From positions 124,001 through 188,000 of the forward strand of contig NZ_FOMR01000005.1 in NCBI RefSeq assembly GCF_900112705.1: 64,000 nt of DNA, in the 5' to 3' direction. The notes beneath the pieces are model-generated. The model was not told the DNA's origin. It saw nothing but the letters and a program-made list of their open reading frames with translations, and ran no database searches. This document shows positions 1-9,122 of this stretch, one piece after another (positions within the stretch are counted from its first letter, which is position 1; each line of letters starts with the position of its first letter). A program made the position numbers and the translations under genes. Source of the DNA: Lentibacillus persicus. Lineage in GTDB: Bacteria; Bacillota; Bacilli; Bacillales; Amphibacillaceae.

Positions 1-1
1 A

Positions 2-673
2 CATCTCAGTCCAACCGCTGCATTAGCTTTATTAGCGGAAATCCTGGCTATTTGTATTGGTATACCTTTTGGCATCCTTGCAGCTAAGAAAAAAGGTTCT
101 TATTTAGATCAGTCACTTATGGGATTTTCTTTATTAGGAATTTCAATCCCTAGTTTCTTATTAGCACTACTTTTAATTTTACTGATTAGTGTGCAATTGC
201 AATGGCTCCCTGTCGCAGGATACGCGCCCATTAGTGAAGGAATTGGAATGCATCTTAAATATTTGATATTACCCGCTATTTCTTTAGGCGTTATGCAAGC
301 TGCTCTAATTGCTCGTATGACACGTTCCTCAATGCTTGATGTTTTAAATGAAAATTATATAAAAACAGCTCTTTCCAAAGGAGCCAAAAATAGAAGTATT
401 GTTTACAAGCATGCTTTACGAAATGCATTCCTTCCAATACTAACTGTTATTGGCCAAACGTTCGGTGTTTTAGTTACGGGTGCAGCAGTGGTTGAGACAG
501 TGTTTAATATACCTGGCCTTGGACAATTAATAATCAATTCGATTGAACGTAGAGATTATTCAACTATACAGGGAGTAATTTTATTTATTACCTTTTCCTA
601 TGTAATTATTAATCTACTTATTGATTTGATTTATGGAATAATTGACCCAAGGGTTAGATTATCACAAAAATAA
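2..673 (+). CDS. Peptide ABC transporter permease, DppB/OppB type (5' truncated by window edge)
   Basis: Inner-membrane permease of a dipeptide/oligopeptide ABC importer. The frame is open from base 2, so the start lies outside the window and 223 residues are visible. Several hydrophobic helices are present. The EAA-type coupling loop, which contacts the ATPases, is seen around KTALSKGAKNRSIVYKHALR, followed by the usual C-terminal GVLVTGAAVVETVFNIPGLG segment. The downstream gene starts 13 bases after the stop, followed by two ATPases, so this is one operon. The matching binding protein is not in view and is probably upstream. The family is certain; the exact substrate (di-, oligopeptide or another solute carried by this family) cannot be told from sequence. 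Confidence 0.9.
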   Translation, partial: HLSPTAALALLAEILAICIGIPFGILAAKKKGSYLDQSLMGFSLLGISIPSFLLALLLILLISVQLQWLPVAGYAPISEGIGMHLKYLILPAISLGVMQAALIARMTRSSMLDVLNENYIKTALSKGAKNRSIVYKHALRNAFLPILTVIGQTFGVLVTGAAVVETVFNIPGLGQLIINSIERRDYSTIQGVILFITFSYVIINLLIDLIYGIIDPRVRLSQK

Positions 674-686
674 GTGGGGATGTTTT

Positions 687-1571
687 ATGGACACAGTTCG
701 TCAGAATGTTAATTTGACAGAGACTAAAAATAATTTAAAAAAGCAGCAAAGACGCTTGTTAATGCGGAAATTTCTTTCAAATAAGCCTGCAGTTACAGGT
801 TTAAGTATAATGTTGTTTTTAATAATTCTATCAACCGTTGGTGCGTGGCTAGTTCAGTACTCTCCGCTGGAAATGGATCCTACTAGTCGTTTAGAGGGTC
901 CTAGTGCTGAACATGTGTTGGGCACAGATAACTTTGGGAGAGATTTGTTATCAAGAGTCATATATGGTTCACAAGTATCGTTAATAGTGGGCTTTTCGGT
1001 AGCTCTTATTACATCCGTTTGTGGAATGATTATAGGGTTGTATGCAAGTTACTATAAAAGGTTAGATAATATTTTAATGAGGATATGTGATGGATTAATG
1101 TCCTTTCCTGCAATATTGTTGGCAATAGCGATCATGGCAGCATTAGGACCTAGTATAAATAATGTTATTCTAGCGTTAAGTATTGTATATACACCACATA
1201 TTGCTCGTGTTGTCAGATCCAGTGGAATAGTCGTTAGAAAGCAAACTTATATAGAAGCCATTGAATCTCAAGGTGCTTCTTCAACAAGGGTTATTTGGAA
1301 GCGTATGGCGCCAAATACATTATCACCTCTTATCGTACAGTCAACCTTTATATTTGCAAATGCAATTATTATCGAAGCAGCATTAAGTTTCCTTGGTGCG
1401 GGTGTTCCCGCGCCTCAACCCAGCTGGGGAAATATTTTGTATGACGGAAAACTGGTAATATTTAATGCATGGTGGATGACAGTATTTCCCGGAATTTGCA
1501 TTATATTGTCAACTCTTGGATTGAACCTTGCTGGTGATGGATTGAGAGATATTATAGATCCAAATTCTTAA
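687..1571 (+). CDS. Peptide ABC transporter permease, DppC/OppC type
   Basis: Second membrane subunit of the peptide ABC importer, 294 residues from the ATG at 687. An in-frame ATG at 642 lies inside the previous gene and lacks a ribosome site; 687 is preceded by GGGGA at a suitable distance. The N-terminal cytoplasmic stretch, one helix, a periplasmic loop with the family motif LGTDNFGRDLLSRVIYGS and the coupling loop EAIESQGASSTRVIWKRMAP are all visible. The C-terminus ends in the typical NLAGDGLRDIIDP. It forms a heterodimer with the upstream DppB-type subunit. Nothing unusual in length or motifs. Confidence 0.92.
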   Translation: MDTVRQNVNLTETKNNLKKQQRRLLMRKFLSNKPAVTGLSIMLFLIILSTVGAWLVQYSPLEMDPTSRLEGPSAEHVLGTDNFGRDLLSRVIYGSQVSLIVGFSVALITSVCGMIIGLYASYYKRLDNILMRICDGLMSFPAILLAIAIMAALGPSINNVILALSIVYTPHIARVVRSSGIVVRKQTYIEAIESQGASSTRVIWKRMAPNTLSPLIVQSTFIFANAIIIEAALSFLGAGVPAPQPSWGNILYDGKLVIFNAWWMTVFPGICIILSTLGLNLAGDGLRDIIDPNS

Positions 1572-1604
1572 CTAAAAAAGGATTGGAATTGAGGAGGATT
1601 TCAA

Positions 1605-2621
1605 ATGGGTGATCATAATTTTCTGAAAGTGGAAAATTTAAGTACTCACTTTAAGACTGAGCGTGGAAAAGTAACAGCGGTAGAAGGTATAACATTTGAT
1701 TTACGTGAGGGCGAAATACTTGGAATTGTGGGAGAATCGGGGTGTGGCAAAAGTGTAACGTCTCAATCCATTCTTAGATTGTTTGATGAAAAACATTTAG
1801 CTTCCCATGGGGGAAGGATTCTATTTAAAGGGAAAAATCTATTGGAGTTGTCAAATTCCGAGATGGAAGACATACGAGGAAATGAAATATCAATGATTTT
1901 TCAAGATCCTTTGAGTTCATTAAACCCTGTATTTACAGTGGGCCAACAAATAACAGAAGCAATCCTTCTACATCAAAAGCTATCAAGGAAGGAAGCCTTT
2001 AATCAAGCTATAGAGATGCTTAAGTTAACTGGTATACCTGCACCTGAAAAGAGAATTAATGAGTATCCTCATGAACTTTCGGGAGGGATGAGGCAACGTG
2101 TAATGATTGCTATGGCTCTAGCATGTAAGCCAAGCCTTTTAATTGCAGATGAGCCTACTACTGCTTTAGATGTAACAATTCAAGCGCAAATTTTGGAATT
2201 AATGCTTGACTTGAAGAAAGAATCAAATATGGGGATTATTTTTATCACCCATGATCTAGGTGTAGTTGCTGAAACATGTACACGAGTAGCGGTAATGTAC
2301 TTGGGGCAGGTGGTTGAAGAAACGGATATTGACAGTCTTTTTGAAAAACCCTTGCATCCTTATACGAAAGGGTTATTAAAGTCTATACCTAAAATTGATG
2401 GTGATCGAAATCGAAAATTGAATGAAGTAGAAGGGACAGTTCCATCATTAAATAATATTCCTAAGGGATGCCGATTTTCTACAAGATGCAAATTTGCTGA
2501 TGAGAAGTGCAGACAACAGATGCCAGAGTTAGAAAGTCATAATGACACACATAAAGTAAGGTGTTGGCATTATAAAGAAATTCTAGAAAGAGGTGATCAA
2601 TTTGCAACCACAAGTAACTGA
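1605..2621 (+). CDS. Peptide ABC transporter ATP-binding protein, DppD/OppD type
   Basis: ATPase subunit, 338 residues, starting after a strong GAGGAGG site. Walker A is GESGCGKS (about residues 45-52), the signature is LSGGMRQR, and Walker B is [12 protein letters not shown] followed by the switch histidine in ITHDLG. The C-terminal oligopeptide-transporter extension carries the conserved cysteines in [14 protein letters not shown]. The next ATPase overlaps its end, which suggests translational coupling and a DppD/DppF heterodimer. A very similar pair is encoded at 15986-17963, so the window carries two peptide importers. Confidence 0.94.
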   Translation: MGDHNFLKVENLSTHFKTERGKVTAVEGITFDLREGEILGIVGESGCGKSVTSQSILRLFDEKHLASHGGRILFKGKNLLELSNSEMEDIRGNEISMIFQDPLSSLNPVFTVGQQITEAILLHQKLSRKEAFNQAIEMLKLTGIPAPEKRINEYPHELSGGMRQRVMIAMALACKPSLLIADEPTTALDVTIQAQILELMLDLKKESNMGIIFITHDLGVVAETCTRVAVMYLGQVVEETDIDSLFEKPLHPYTKGLLKSIPKIDGDRNRKLNEVEGTVPSLNNIPKGCRFSTRCKFADEKCRQQMPELESHNDTHKVRCWHYKEILERGDQFATTSN

Positions 2622-3585
2622 AAAAAAACCCCTTCTTAATGTAAAAGGTCTCAAAAAATATTTTCCTGTTAAAACGCCCCTTGGAAGAACTGTAGAGCAT
2701 GTAAAAGCAGTAAATGATGTATCATTTAAATTATTTGAAGGAGAGACATACGGATTAGTTGGCGAATCAGGATGTGGTAAAAGTACAACAGGAAGGACAA
2801 TCCTCGGGTTGGATAATCCTACAGAAGGAGAATTGCTTTATAAAGACCAAAATATTCTTGATGACCCAAAAAAATCCTTTGTCAAACTCAAAAAAGATTT
2901 TCAAATGGTCTTTCAAGATCCTTTTTCATCTCTCAATCCACGCCAAAGAATTGGCAGTATCTTAGAAGAACCGTTGATTATACACAATATAGCATCTAAA
3001 CAAAAGAGAATGGATATGGTGATGGAAATTCTTCATAAGGTAGGACTTTCTAGTGATAATTACTACCATTATCCACATGAATTCTCTGGAGGACAGCGTC
3101 AAAGAATTGGTATTGCGCGAGCTTTAATTATAAATCCAAAAATAATTATTTGTGATGAACCTGTTTCTGCATTAGACGTCTCCACCCAATCTCAAATTAT
3201 TAATTTAATGCAGGAGCTTCAAAAAGAGTATAAATTAACATATTTATTCATTGCTCATGATATTAGTGTTGTTCGTCATATTTCGGATCGGATTGGAGTA
3301 ATGTACTTAGGGAAAATTGTTGAAGAAGCAGAAACTGAAGATTTAATTTCTAATCCTTCCCACCCTTATTCGCAGGCATTGTTATCAGCAGTACCATTAC
3401 CTGAACCAAGTATAAAAAAAGAGCGCATTATATTAAAAGGGGACATCCCATCCCCCTTGAACCCTCCCTCAGGATGTTTTTTTCATACTAGATGTCCTAT
3501 AGCAGAAGACATTTGTTCCGAAAAGGTACCGGTTCGTAAAGAAATTAGGCCAAACCATTTTGTTTCTTGTCATTTAGTAGATTAA
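2602..3585 (+). CDS. Peptide ABC transporter ATP-binding protein, DppF/OppF type
   Basis: Second ATPase subunit, about 327 residues. The likely start is TTG at 2602, because AAAGAGGTGAT sits at the right distance before it; GTG at 2593 is in frame but overlaps the ribosome site. Walker A GESGCGKS, signature FSGGQRQR, Walker B IIICDEPVSALD and switch histidine FIAHDIS are present, and the C-terminal CFFHTRCPIAEDIC motif of the family is intact. It overlaps the stop of the previous gene by 20 bases. It is the last gene of this operon; a hairpin with a T-run follows at 3654. Confidence 0.93.
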   Translation: MQPQVTEKKPLLNVKGLKKYFPVKTPLGRTVEHVKAVNDVSFKLFEGETYGLVGESGCGKSTTGRTILGLDNPTEGELLYKDQNILDDPKKSFVKLKKDFQMVFQDPFSSLNPRQRIGSILEEPLIIHNIASKQKRMDMVMEILHKVGLSSDNYYHYPHEFSGGQRQRIGIARALIINPKIIICDEPVSALDVSTQSQIINLMQELQKEYKLTYLFIAHDISVVRHISDRIGVMYLGKIVEEAETEDLISNPSHPYSQALLSAVPLPEPSIKKERIILKGDIPSPLNPPSGCFFHTRCPIAEDICSEKVPVRKEIRPNHFVSCHLVD

Positions 3586-3653
3586 ATTAAATTATAGAGG
3601 TGCCTGTCACGTCACGATTTTTTCATTTTATATCGAACGAAATTAGTGTGTAG

Positions 3654-3689
3654 GAGCCACTGGTTCGGATAGAGCTGGTGGCTCTTTTT
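3654..3689 (+). terminator. Hairpin with T-run after the peptide ABC operon
   Basis: GAGCCAC (3654-3660) pairs with GTGGCTC (3678-3684) and is followed by TTTTT, a rho-independent terminator form. The same arrangement (TATCGAAC, then GGTTC, then GGCTC and a T-run) occurs again at 4560-4615 before the DnaD-type gene. It may therefore be part of a repeated leader rather than only a terminator of the upstream operon. Confidence 0.6.
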
Positions 3690-3878
3690 ATATTTGGTCA
3701 AAAACGGCATCATTTTCCCCAACCCCAATCTGATAAAAAATATTTTTAAAATTCTACTATTCCCCTTTACTTTATCGAACAATTGTTCTATATTAAAGAT
3801 ACGATAATTATTGTCACAAACTCCCAGAAGGTTGCAGAAATTCTTTTACTTTTTATGCCACCAAATCAGCTTTCGAAA

Positions 3879-3909
3879 CGATAGTAATTATAAGAGATGT
3901 TCTATTAAT
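3879..3909 (+). promoter_or_regulatory. Candidate special promoter box pair upstream of the sigma-factor gene
   Basis: CGATAGTA (3879-3886) and TCTATTAAT (3901-3909) are separated by 14 bases. The leader of the DnaD-type gene has CGATAATA and TCTATTAAT separated by 13 bases (4677-4706). The pairing suggests a promoter class shared by the two genes, perhaps read by the sigma factor encoded here. This is an inference from two instances only. Confidence 0.35.
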
Positions 3910-3936
3910 CGATGCTAAATGAGGGGAGATTTTTAA

Positions 3937-4509
3937 ATGGGGGAAGATAGCGTTACGTTTGAAGAGATTTTTAAGCAGAATGAAAGAAGGATTCATTACC
4001 ATATTCACAAGCTGAACATAAGAGACCCGCATCAGGAGTTTTACTCAGAAGGTTTGGTTGCCATGTGGAATGCCTATGAGAAATATCAGCCGGACAAAGG
4101 CCCGATGGCGACCTATTTTAACTTTATCATCCGTAACCGTATGATCGACATGATTCGCAAGCGTCAAAAAGAACAGGAAACTGTAACGAAATACAAAGCG
4201 GAACATAAAACGGTTGCGGAAGACGGCAATTATTATCGCTACAACGACCGTGCCGCGTTGGTTTTGAATGTGGCCGAATCTGCCAGCACCCTGGAGAATG
4301 AAGCGTTTTGGCAAGACGTGCGCAGCCAGCTCTCGGAAAACCAATGGAAATGGGTGAGATTTTTCATAATAGAGGATATGTCTGTAAAAGATATCGCAGC
4401 ACAGGAAGGCGTCTCGGCCGAGGCAGTAAAAAGCTGGGGAAAAGAAGTCAGACGCAAACTGCGGGGGACAGAGGGACGTGATCGCCGTCCCCCTTTGCCA
4501 GGAGGGTAA
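3937..4509 (+). CDS. Sigma-70 family RNA polymerase sigma factor
   Basis: Small sigma-70-family protein of 190 residues, starting at ATG after GAGGGGAGA. The N-terminal half resembles region 2: the YSEGLVAMWNAYEKYQPDKG core and the basic NRMIDMIRKRQKEQE helix around residues 25-85. The C-terminal half has region 4, with the helix-turn-helix IEDMSVKDIAAQEGVSAEAV (about 145-165) and the basic VRRKLRG. The last dozen residues (TEGRDRRPPLPGG) are encoded by a GGGGGAC/GTCCCCC palindromic repeat (4463-4493), so the natural C-terminus was probably replaced by a repeat insertion. It neighbours a DnaD-domain gene behind a similar leader. The regulon is unknown; a role in a small mobile or phage-like module is possible. 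Confidence 0.8.
   Translation: MGEDSVTFEEIFKQNERRIHYHIHKLNIRDPHQEFYSEGLVAMWNAYEKYQPDKGPMATYFNFIIRNRMIDMIRKRQKEQETVTKYKAEHKTVAEDGNYYRYNDRAALVLNVAESASTLENEAFWQDVRSQLSENQWKWVRFFIIEDMSVKDIAAQEGVSAEAVKSWGKEVRRKLRGTEGRDRRPPLPGG
4463..4493. repeat. GGGGAC/GTCCCC palindromic repeat inside the sigma-factor reading frame
   Basis: GGGGGAC (4463-4469) and GTCCCCC (4487-4493) form the ends of a hairpin, with an inner GGGACG/CGTCCC pair. The same core occurs at 5541, 10546, 37556, 45556 and 52421. Here it supplies the C-terminal codons of a protein. A further GGGG..CCCC pair lies at 4533-4546. Confidence 0.65.
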
Positions 4510-4666
4510 GGGGATCTCTCAATAGCATTGTTGGGGTCTGTCCCCGGGCCTCCCGTATTTTATCGAACACCATATACGCATCAGCTGTCGGTTCAGTACC
4601 GGCGGCTCTTTTTTTAATGAAAAACTTTTTTCATAAATTTTTTCCCATTTTCACACCCCCTAATCG

Positions 4667-4706
4667 TTATCGATTTCGATAATAGCTATGAGGGGGGTCT
4701 ATTAAT
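4667..4706 (+). promoter_or_regulatory. Palindrome and promoter-like box pair upstream of the DnaD-type gene
   Basis: TTATCGATTTCGATAA (4667-4682) is a 16-base inverted repeat. It overlaps CGATAATA (4677-4684), which is followed after 13 bases by TCTATTAAT (4698-4706). The box pair matches the one before the sigma gene. The palindrome could be a repressor site. No standard sigma-A promoter of better quality was found nearby. Confidence 0.35.
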
Positions 4707-4749
4707 GATTTCTCTTGATTTGTATACATAAAATGGGAGGATGAACTGA

Positions 4750-5697
4750 GTGAATTACATAAAAGAGATCAATGCGTTTTATGATGCCCTTGAATGCAAC
4801 CCGTTGTCCGCATCGGCCGTTACGCTGTGGCACGCGCTGATGCACATTAATAATAAAGCGATGTGGAAAGCGTCATTTACCGTTGCGGGACCGGTTTTGC
4901 GGTTAAAGTCGGGGCTGACTGAGAGTTCATTTAAGCGCGCCAGAACAGAATTGAAAGAAAAAGGCTACATTGACTACGAATCCCGGGGGAACGGCCAGGC
5001 ACCAACGTATCGAATGGTTGGCCTGTCGCAGGGCAGGATGTATGATGCAAATTTTCATGCGGACGAAGCGGAAAGCCACTGTGACGATTTGCATGCGGAC
5101 CAACAGGTGAATCAGGGCGTGGACCAAGCGGTGAGCGGCGGTGCGACCCAACACATGAACCGGGAAGTGGACCACAATGTGGACCGGAGCGCGGCCCCAT
5201 TAGTTAAACAAAAGAAAGACAAAACAAAACGAAACGATACAAAACAATTAATGGCTACAGCAGACAACGAGACTTCAGCGGATATTTTTGCGTTTTATCA
5301 AAATAACTTTGGTCCTGTCAGTCCCTATGTGACCGATGCATTGCTGAATTGGGTGCGTGACGTCGGTGAGGCGCTTGTGCTCGACGCGATGAAGCGGGCG
5401 CTGGATCGGGATAAGCGAAACTGGGGCTATGTCAGAGCAATTCTGCAGGACTGGGCAGCCAAAGGCATCACCAGCGTGGAAGCCGTACAGGCCGAAGAAG
5501 CAGCCTTTCGCCGAAACAGGCAGCATCGGCCGAGTAGGGAGGGGACTGTCCCCCGGGAAGTAGTACCCGAATGGTTTAAAGAACAGAAACGGGAAGAAAA
5601 GCTAAAGCGGGAAGCGAAAAAAACCGAAGTACCGACGCGAAGTCCAGAGTCCGATCAGGAATTCGACCGGTTGTTGGCGAGTTTTCGGAGCGGATGA
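4750..5697 (+). CDS. DnaD-domain / replication-initiation type protein
   Basis: 315-residue protein starting at GTG 4750, nine bases after GGGAGG. Residues 1-100 look like a winged-helix replication-protein domain (LWHALMHINNKAMW, then a recognition-type SSFKRARTELKEKGYIDYES). A low-complexity, Asp/Gln/Val-rich linker spans about 110-160, followed by a basic stretch. Residues 175-255 match the DnaD C-terminal domain (FAFYQNNFGPVSPYVTDALL, DRDKRNWGYVRAILQDWAAK). The tail carries a GGGGACTGTCCCC insertion (5541-5553), coding REGTVPRE, and ends in SPESDQEFDRLLASFRSG. A degenerate second copy of the C-terminal third lies at 10681-11007. Such proteins act in replication initiation of phages, plasmids and Firmicutes chromosomes; the role here is not known. 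Confidence 0.78.
   Translation: MNYIKEINAFYDALECNPLSASAVTLWHALMHINNKAMWKASFTVAGPVLRLKSGLTESSFKRARTELKEKGYIDYESRGNGQAPTYRMVGLSQGRMYDANFHADEAESHCDDLHADQQVNQGVDQAVSGGATQHMNREVDHNVDRSAAPLVKQKKDKTKRNDTKQLMATADNETSADIFAFYQNNFGPVSPYVTDALLNWVRDVGEALVLDAMKRALDRDKRNWGYVRAILQDWAAKGITSVEAVQAEEAAFRRNRQHRPSREGTVPREVVPEWFKEQKREEKLKREAKKTEVPTRSPESDQEFDRLLASFRSG
5541..5553. repeat. GGGGAC/GTCCCC palindrome inside the DnaD-type gene
   Basis: GGGGACTGTCCCC is a perfect 6-bp inverted repeat with one central base. It belongs to the family listed at 4463 and is kept in frame within the C-terminal tail. The homologous fragment at 10681-11007 has different sequence at this point, which supports insertion after duplication. 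Confidence 0.6.
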
Positions 5698-6080
5698 TGG
5701 GGCTTCCTGGTTTTTAGTATTTTCCGGATGTGTCATATAAGGTTTGTGAGCTTTTCAGGTGGTTATACAAAAATTTTAAATTTGTCATATTCAGAAGGGA
5801 AACAGCCTTTTCTGTCGAATATATATTAAAGAGGGCACTAACTCAGGTTGTTATAAAACTATATTACATACGCAAACAGAGCACAGAGAGTGTTTAAGCC
5901 CTCATGAATTACAGGGAAGGACAGAAAAGAAGTTATATGACACAACCAATAAAATCGTTCTCGCTTTATCGTTAGTTCCCATCGTTGCCAAGTGATTGTA
6001 GGAATCTTTTAACATAGATTTCGTCAATAACTGATGATATACTACAATAGGAAATAAACTAGAATTCGGAGGGTTTACGT
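5698..6080. other. Intergenic region upstream of the sulfate operon
   Basis: No gene is supported. The only promoter-like element I can point to is TATACT at 6038-6043, preceded by TGA; no convincing -35 partner is present. I saw no S-box or T-box landmark that would stand up by eye. The sat ribosome site is GGAGGG at about 6068. Confidence 0.5.
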
Positions 6081-7232
6081 ATGGTCAATCAACCACATGG
6101 CGGCAGATTAATCAGCCGTGAGTTAACGGGGAAGGAACGTGACGAGGCAATCAGGAATGCTGAACAGCTTCAGTCGCTGACGGTCAATTCCTGGGTTGTT
6201 TCGGATATTGAACTGATTGGGATTGGCGGTTTCAGCCCACTGACAGGCTTTATGGGACAGGCAGACTATGAAAGTGTTGTCGAAAACACACGTCTGGCCG
6301 ATGGCACAATCTGGAGTATTCCGATTACACTGCCGGTTACTGAAGCCCAGGCAGAGACGTTTAATATCGGTGAACAGATTGCGCTTAAAGGCGAAGACGG
6401 CATTATTTATGGAACGATCGCGCTCGAGGAAAAATATACATATGATCAGGAAAAGGAAGCGCAGAATGTTTATGGCACAACGGATGACGGGCATCCCGGC
6501 GTGAAGAAAGTCTATGAGAAAGGCAATGTCTATCTTGGCGGAGCGATAACGCTCTTGAACCGTCCGGACCACAGCCAGTTTGAAGCTTACTACATGGATC
6601 CGGCTGAGACGCGTCAAATGTTTGACGATGCTGGTTGGAAAACGATCGTTGGTTTTCAGACACGTAATCCGGTTCACCGGGCGCATGAACATATCCAGAA
6701 AACGGCGCTGGAAGCAGTTGATGGTTTGCTGTTGAACCCGCTTGTCGGGGAAACGAAGTCTGATGACATCCCTGCCGATGTCCGGATGGAAAGCTATGAA
6801 ACGATCCTGAAAAACTATTACGTAAAAGATCGTGTCCGACTGGTCATCTATCCAGCCGCGATGCGTTATGCCGGCCCGAAAGAAGCGATTTTGCATGCGA
6901 TTGTGCGGAAGAACTATGGCTGCACGCATTTTATTGTCGGGCGCGACCATGCCGGTGTTGGTGATTACTACGGTACGTATGATGCCCAACAGCTGATTGC
7001 CCAGTACGAAGAGGAGCTTGGCATTCAGATTTTCAAATTTGAACATGCCTTCTACTGCACGGTTTGTGAGAACATGGCGTCGGCCAAAACGTGCCCGCAT
7101 GACAAGGAAAATCATGTCCATTTGAGTGGTACTAAGGTACGTGAACTGTTGCGCAACGGCGAACGGCCGCCAAAGGAATTTTCCCGTCCGGAAGTAGCGG
7201 ATGTGCTGATTAAAGGGATGAAGGAAAACTAA
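6081..7232 (+). CDS. sat: Sulfate adenylyltransferase (ATP sulfurylase)
   Basis: Converts sulfate and ATP to adenosine 5'-phosphosulfate and pyrophosphate, the first cytoplasmic step of sulfate activation. At 383 residues it matches monofunctional bacterial Sat. The N-terminal PUA-like domain covers about 1-160. The catalytic RNPVHRAH motif is at residues 195-202, and the GRDHAGVG motif lies near 290. A cysteine cluster [20 protein letters not shown] near 328-347 has the spacing of the zinc site seen in some Sat proteins. It starts the operon sat / SLC13 carrier / cysC / cysQ. Codon use is clearly more GC-rich than in the catabolic island that follows. Confidence 0.96.
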   Translation: MVNQPHGGRLISRELTGKERDEAIRNAEQLQSLTVNSWVVSDIELIGIGGFSPLTGFMGQADYESVVENTRLADGTIWSIPITLPVTEAQAETFNIGEQIALKGEDGIIYGTIALEEKYTYDQEKEAQNVYGTTDDGHPGVKKVYEKGNVYLGGAITLLNRPDHSQFEAYYMDPAETRQMFDDAGWKTIVGFQTRNPVHRAHEHIQKTALEAVDGLLLNPLVGETKSDDIPADVRMESYETILKNYYVKDRVRLVIYPAAMRYAGPKEAILHAIVRKNYGCTHFIVGRDHAGVGDYYGTYDAQQLIAQYEEELGIQIFKFEHAFYCTVCENMASAKTCPHDKENHVHLSGTKVRELLRNGERPPKEFSRPEVADVLIKGMKEN

Positions 7233-7292
7233 CGATTGTAATTTGTGTAACAGGTTTGTCCGTATATAGACTAAAAGGGGATCTGATATCCC

Positions 7293-9071
7293 ATGTCGTT
7301 TGAAATGTTGTTTGTGCTGCTGTTGATACTAACCATGCTTGCCGGGCTGATCTTTGAAGTCGCCCGGCCAGACATGGTTATATTTTCAGCTTTGGTCGTA
7401 CTGCTTCTGAGCGGTATACTGAGCGTTGATGAAGCCCTGAGCGGATTTTCCAATGAAGGTATGATGACGGTGGCGCTGCTCTTCATTGTGGCAGGTGCTG
7501 TGCAGAAAAGCGGTCTGATCGATCAGATGATGGGGAAATGGCTCGAGAACAGCCGTAGTCAGACAGGCTCCATGCTGCGTTTTTTTCTGCCGACATCCGC
7601 GTTTTCAGCTTTTTTGAACAATACACCGATCGTGGTGACGTTTACGCCGATTATTAAGAAATGGTGTGAAGACCGTGGCATAGCCCCGTCCAAGTTTCTG
7701 ATCCCGTTATCTTATGCCACTATTTTGGGCGGTACGATTACATTAATGGGAACGTCCACGAATTTGGTTGTCCACGGCTTATTGCTTGATTTCGGCATGG
7801 AGGGCTTTTCCTTATTCACGCTCGCTGTCGTCGGGATTCCGGCAGCTCTCATTGGCCTTATCTATTTATTTACGGTTGGTTACCATCTTTTACCGGATAA
7901 TAAAGGTTTCAGCCAGCAGATTAAGGAAGACTCGAAGGAATATATTGCGGAGATGCAGGTAACGCCAGCGTTTGAACACCTTGATAAAAGCGTTAAAGAC
8001 GCCGGGTTGCGTGACTTGAAGGGACTTTATCTGATCGAGATTATCCGCGGTGATGACCGCGTATCACCGGTTCGGTCAACGACAGTGATTCAGAACGGTG
8101 ACCGGCTGATTTTCACCGGGCTGATTTCAACGATTGCCGATCTGCAGAAAATAAAAGGTCTCAAACTGGAAACCGGGACGAATATTGATCTCGATGATTT
8201 AAAAAATGGGACGACAAATCTGGTCGAAGCCGTTGTTTCAGACCAGTCATCGCTCCTGACACAGTCGATCAAACAGGCGCAGTTCCGTTCCCAGTATGAT
8301 GCAGGCGTTATTGCGGTGCATCGGAACAATGAACGGATTCAGAGCAAGGTCGGGGATATTGTGCTGAAGCCCGGGGACTCCCTGCTGCTTCTGGCTGGTG
8401 CGGATTTTGTTGATAAATATCAGCAGTCGAATGATTTCTTCGTTGTGTCCTCATTGGATACACCGGCGACCCTGAATCAGAGTCCGGCAAAAGGCTGGTT
8501 TTCCATTTTGGTATTGCTTGCCATGATTATAACGGTGACGTTCGGCTGGCTGAGTATGTTTAAGGCGATGGCGCTTACCGTTCTCATCTTTATGGCGGGG
8601 AAAATTATTTCACCGCAGGAAGCCAAGAAGTATGTGCATTTCAATGTGCTGCTTTTGATTGCCAGTGCCCTGGGGATTGGTGTCGCGATGCGGAAGACGG
8701 GATTAGCTGAATGGATGGCATCCGGCTTGTTGGAAATTGGCGAACCGTTGGGACTCATGGCAATTTTATTTATCATCTATATCCTGACCAATGTGTTCAC
8801 CGAACTGATCACCAACAGTGCAGCCGCTGTCCTGATGCTGCCAATCGGCCTTGAGATGGCAGAAACACTTGGTTATGCACCAATGGGTTTTGCGGTTGTG
8901 ATCGCAATTGCTGCTTCGGCAAGCTTCATTACACCGATTGGGTATCAGACGAACCTGATTGTCTATGGCCCCGGCGGTTATAAATTCACCGATTACGTGA
9001 AAGTGGGTCTCCCGCTTAGCATCATCGTAATGATCACATCAGTCCTGATTATTTATAATGTATGGTTTTAG
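7293..9071 (+). CDS. SLC13-family anion:Na+ symporter with TrkA-C domains, probable sulfate transporter
   Basis: 592-residue inner-membrane carrier. The N-terminal half has the DASS/SLC13 pattern, with the SNT motif as STNLVVHG near residue 155 and FLNNTPIVV near 110. A cytoplasmic insert at about 210-375 contains two TrkA-C-like modules (VSPVRSTTVIQNGDRLIFTG and QSKVGDIVLKPGDSLLLLAG). The second membrane half repeats the pattern (TELITNSAAAVLMLP, PIGYQTNLIVYGPGGY). Lying between sat and cysC, it most likely imports sulfate. Related proteins also carry dicarboxylates, so the substrate rests on context. Confidence 0.85.
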   Translation: MSFEMLFVLLLILTMLAGLIFEVARPDMVIFSALVVLLLSGILSVDEALSGFSNEGMMTVALLFIVAGAVQKSGLIDQMMGKWLENSRSQTGSMLRFFLPTSAFSAFLNNTPIVVTFTPIIKKWCEDRGIAPSKFLIPLSYATILGGTITLMGTSTNLVVHGLLLDFGMEGFSLFTLAVVGIPAALIGLIYLFTVGYHLLPDNKGFSQQIKEDSKEYIAEMQVTPAFEHLDKSVKDAGLRDLKGLYLIEIIRGDDRVSPVRSTTVIQNGDRLIFTGLISTIADLQKIKGLKLETGTNIDLDDLKNGTTNLVEAVVSDQSSLLTQSIKQAQFRSQYDAGVIAVHRNNERIQSKVGDIVLKPGDSLLLLAGADFVDKYQQSNDFFVVSSLDTPATLNQSPAKGWFSILVLLAMIITVTFGWLSMFKAMALTVLIFMAGKIISPQEAKKYVHFNVLLLIASALGIGVAMRKTGLAEWMASGLLEIGEPLGLMAILFIIYILTNVFTELITNSAAAVLMLPIGLEMAETLGYAPMGFAVVIAIAASASFITPIGYQTNLIVYGPGGYKFTDYVKVGLPLSIIVMITSVLIIYNVWF

Positions 9072-9122
9072 CGAGGCAGGATTTAAACGCGCTGTCCCGC
9101 ATGTTGATAGGAGGAATGAAAC

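Larger units (their letters stand above)
3586..3936. other. Intergenic region before the sigma-factor gene
   Basis: No gene is seen. The stretch holds a GGTGCCTGTCAC fragment typical of dispersed palindromic repeats of this genome (3600-3610), a hairpin with T-run (3654-3689), a 12-bp palindrome GAACAATTGTTC (3777-3788) and a box pair shared with the leader of the next gene (3879-3909). Confidence 0.6.

Noticed and set aside
3600-3690. Treating the 3654-3689 hairpin purely as terminator of the first operon
   Set aside because: A similar hairpin with the same flanks precedes the DnaD gene, so it may belong to the gene leader; both readings are noted.
5698-6080. S-box, T-box or other riboswitch before sat
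   Set aside because: I could not find the required stems or conserved boxes by eye; only a weak -10-like hexamer was seen.
6123-7121. Long open frame (332 codons) on the minus strand within sat
   Set aside because: It lies wholly antisense to a certain gene, has no ribosome site and no recognisable domain; a GC-rich shadow frame.
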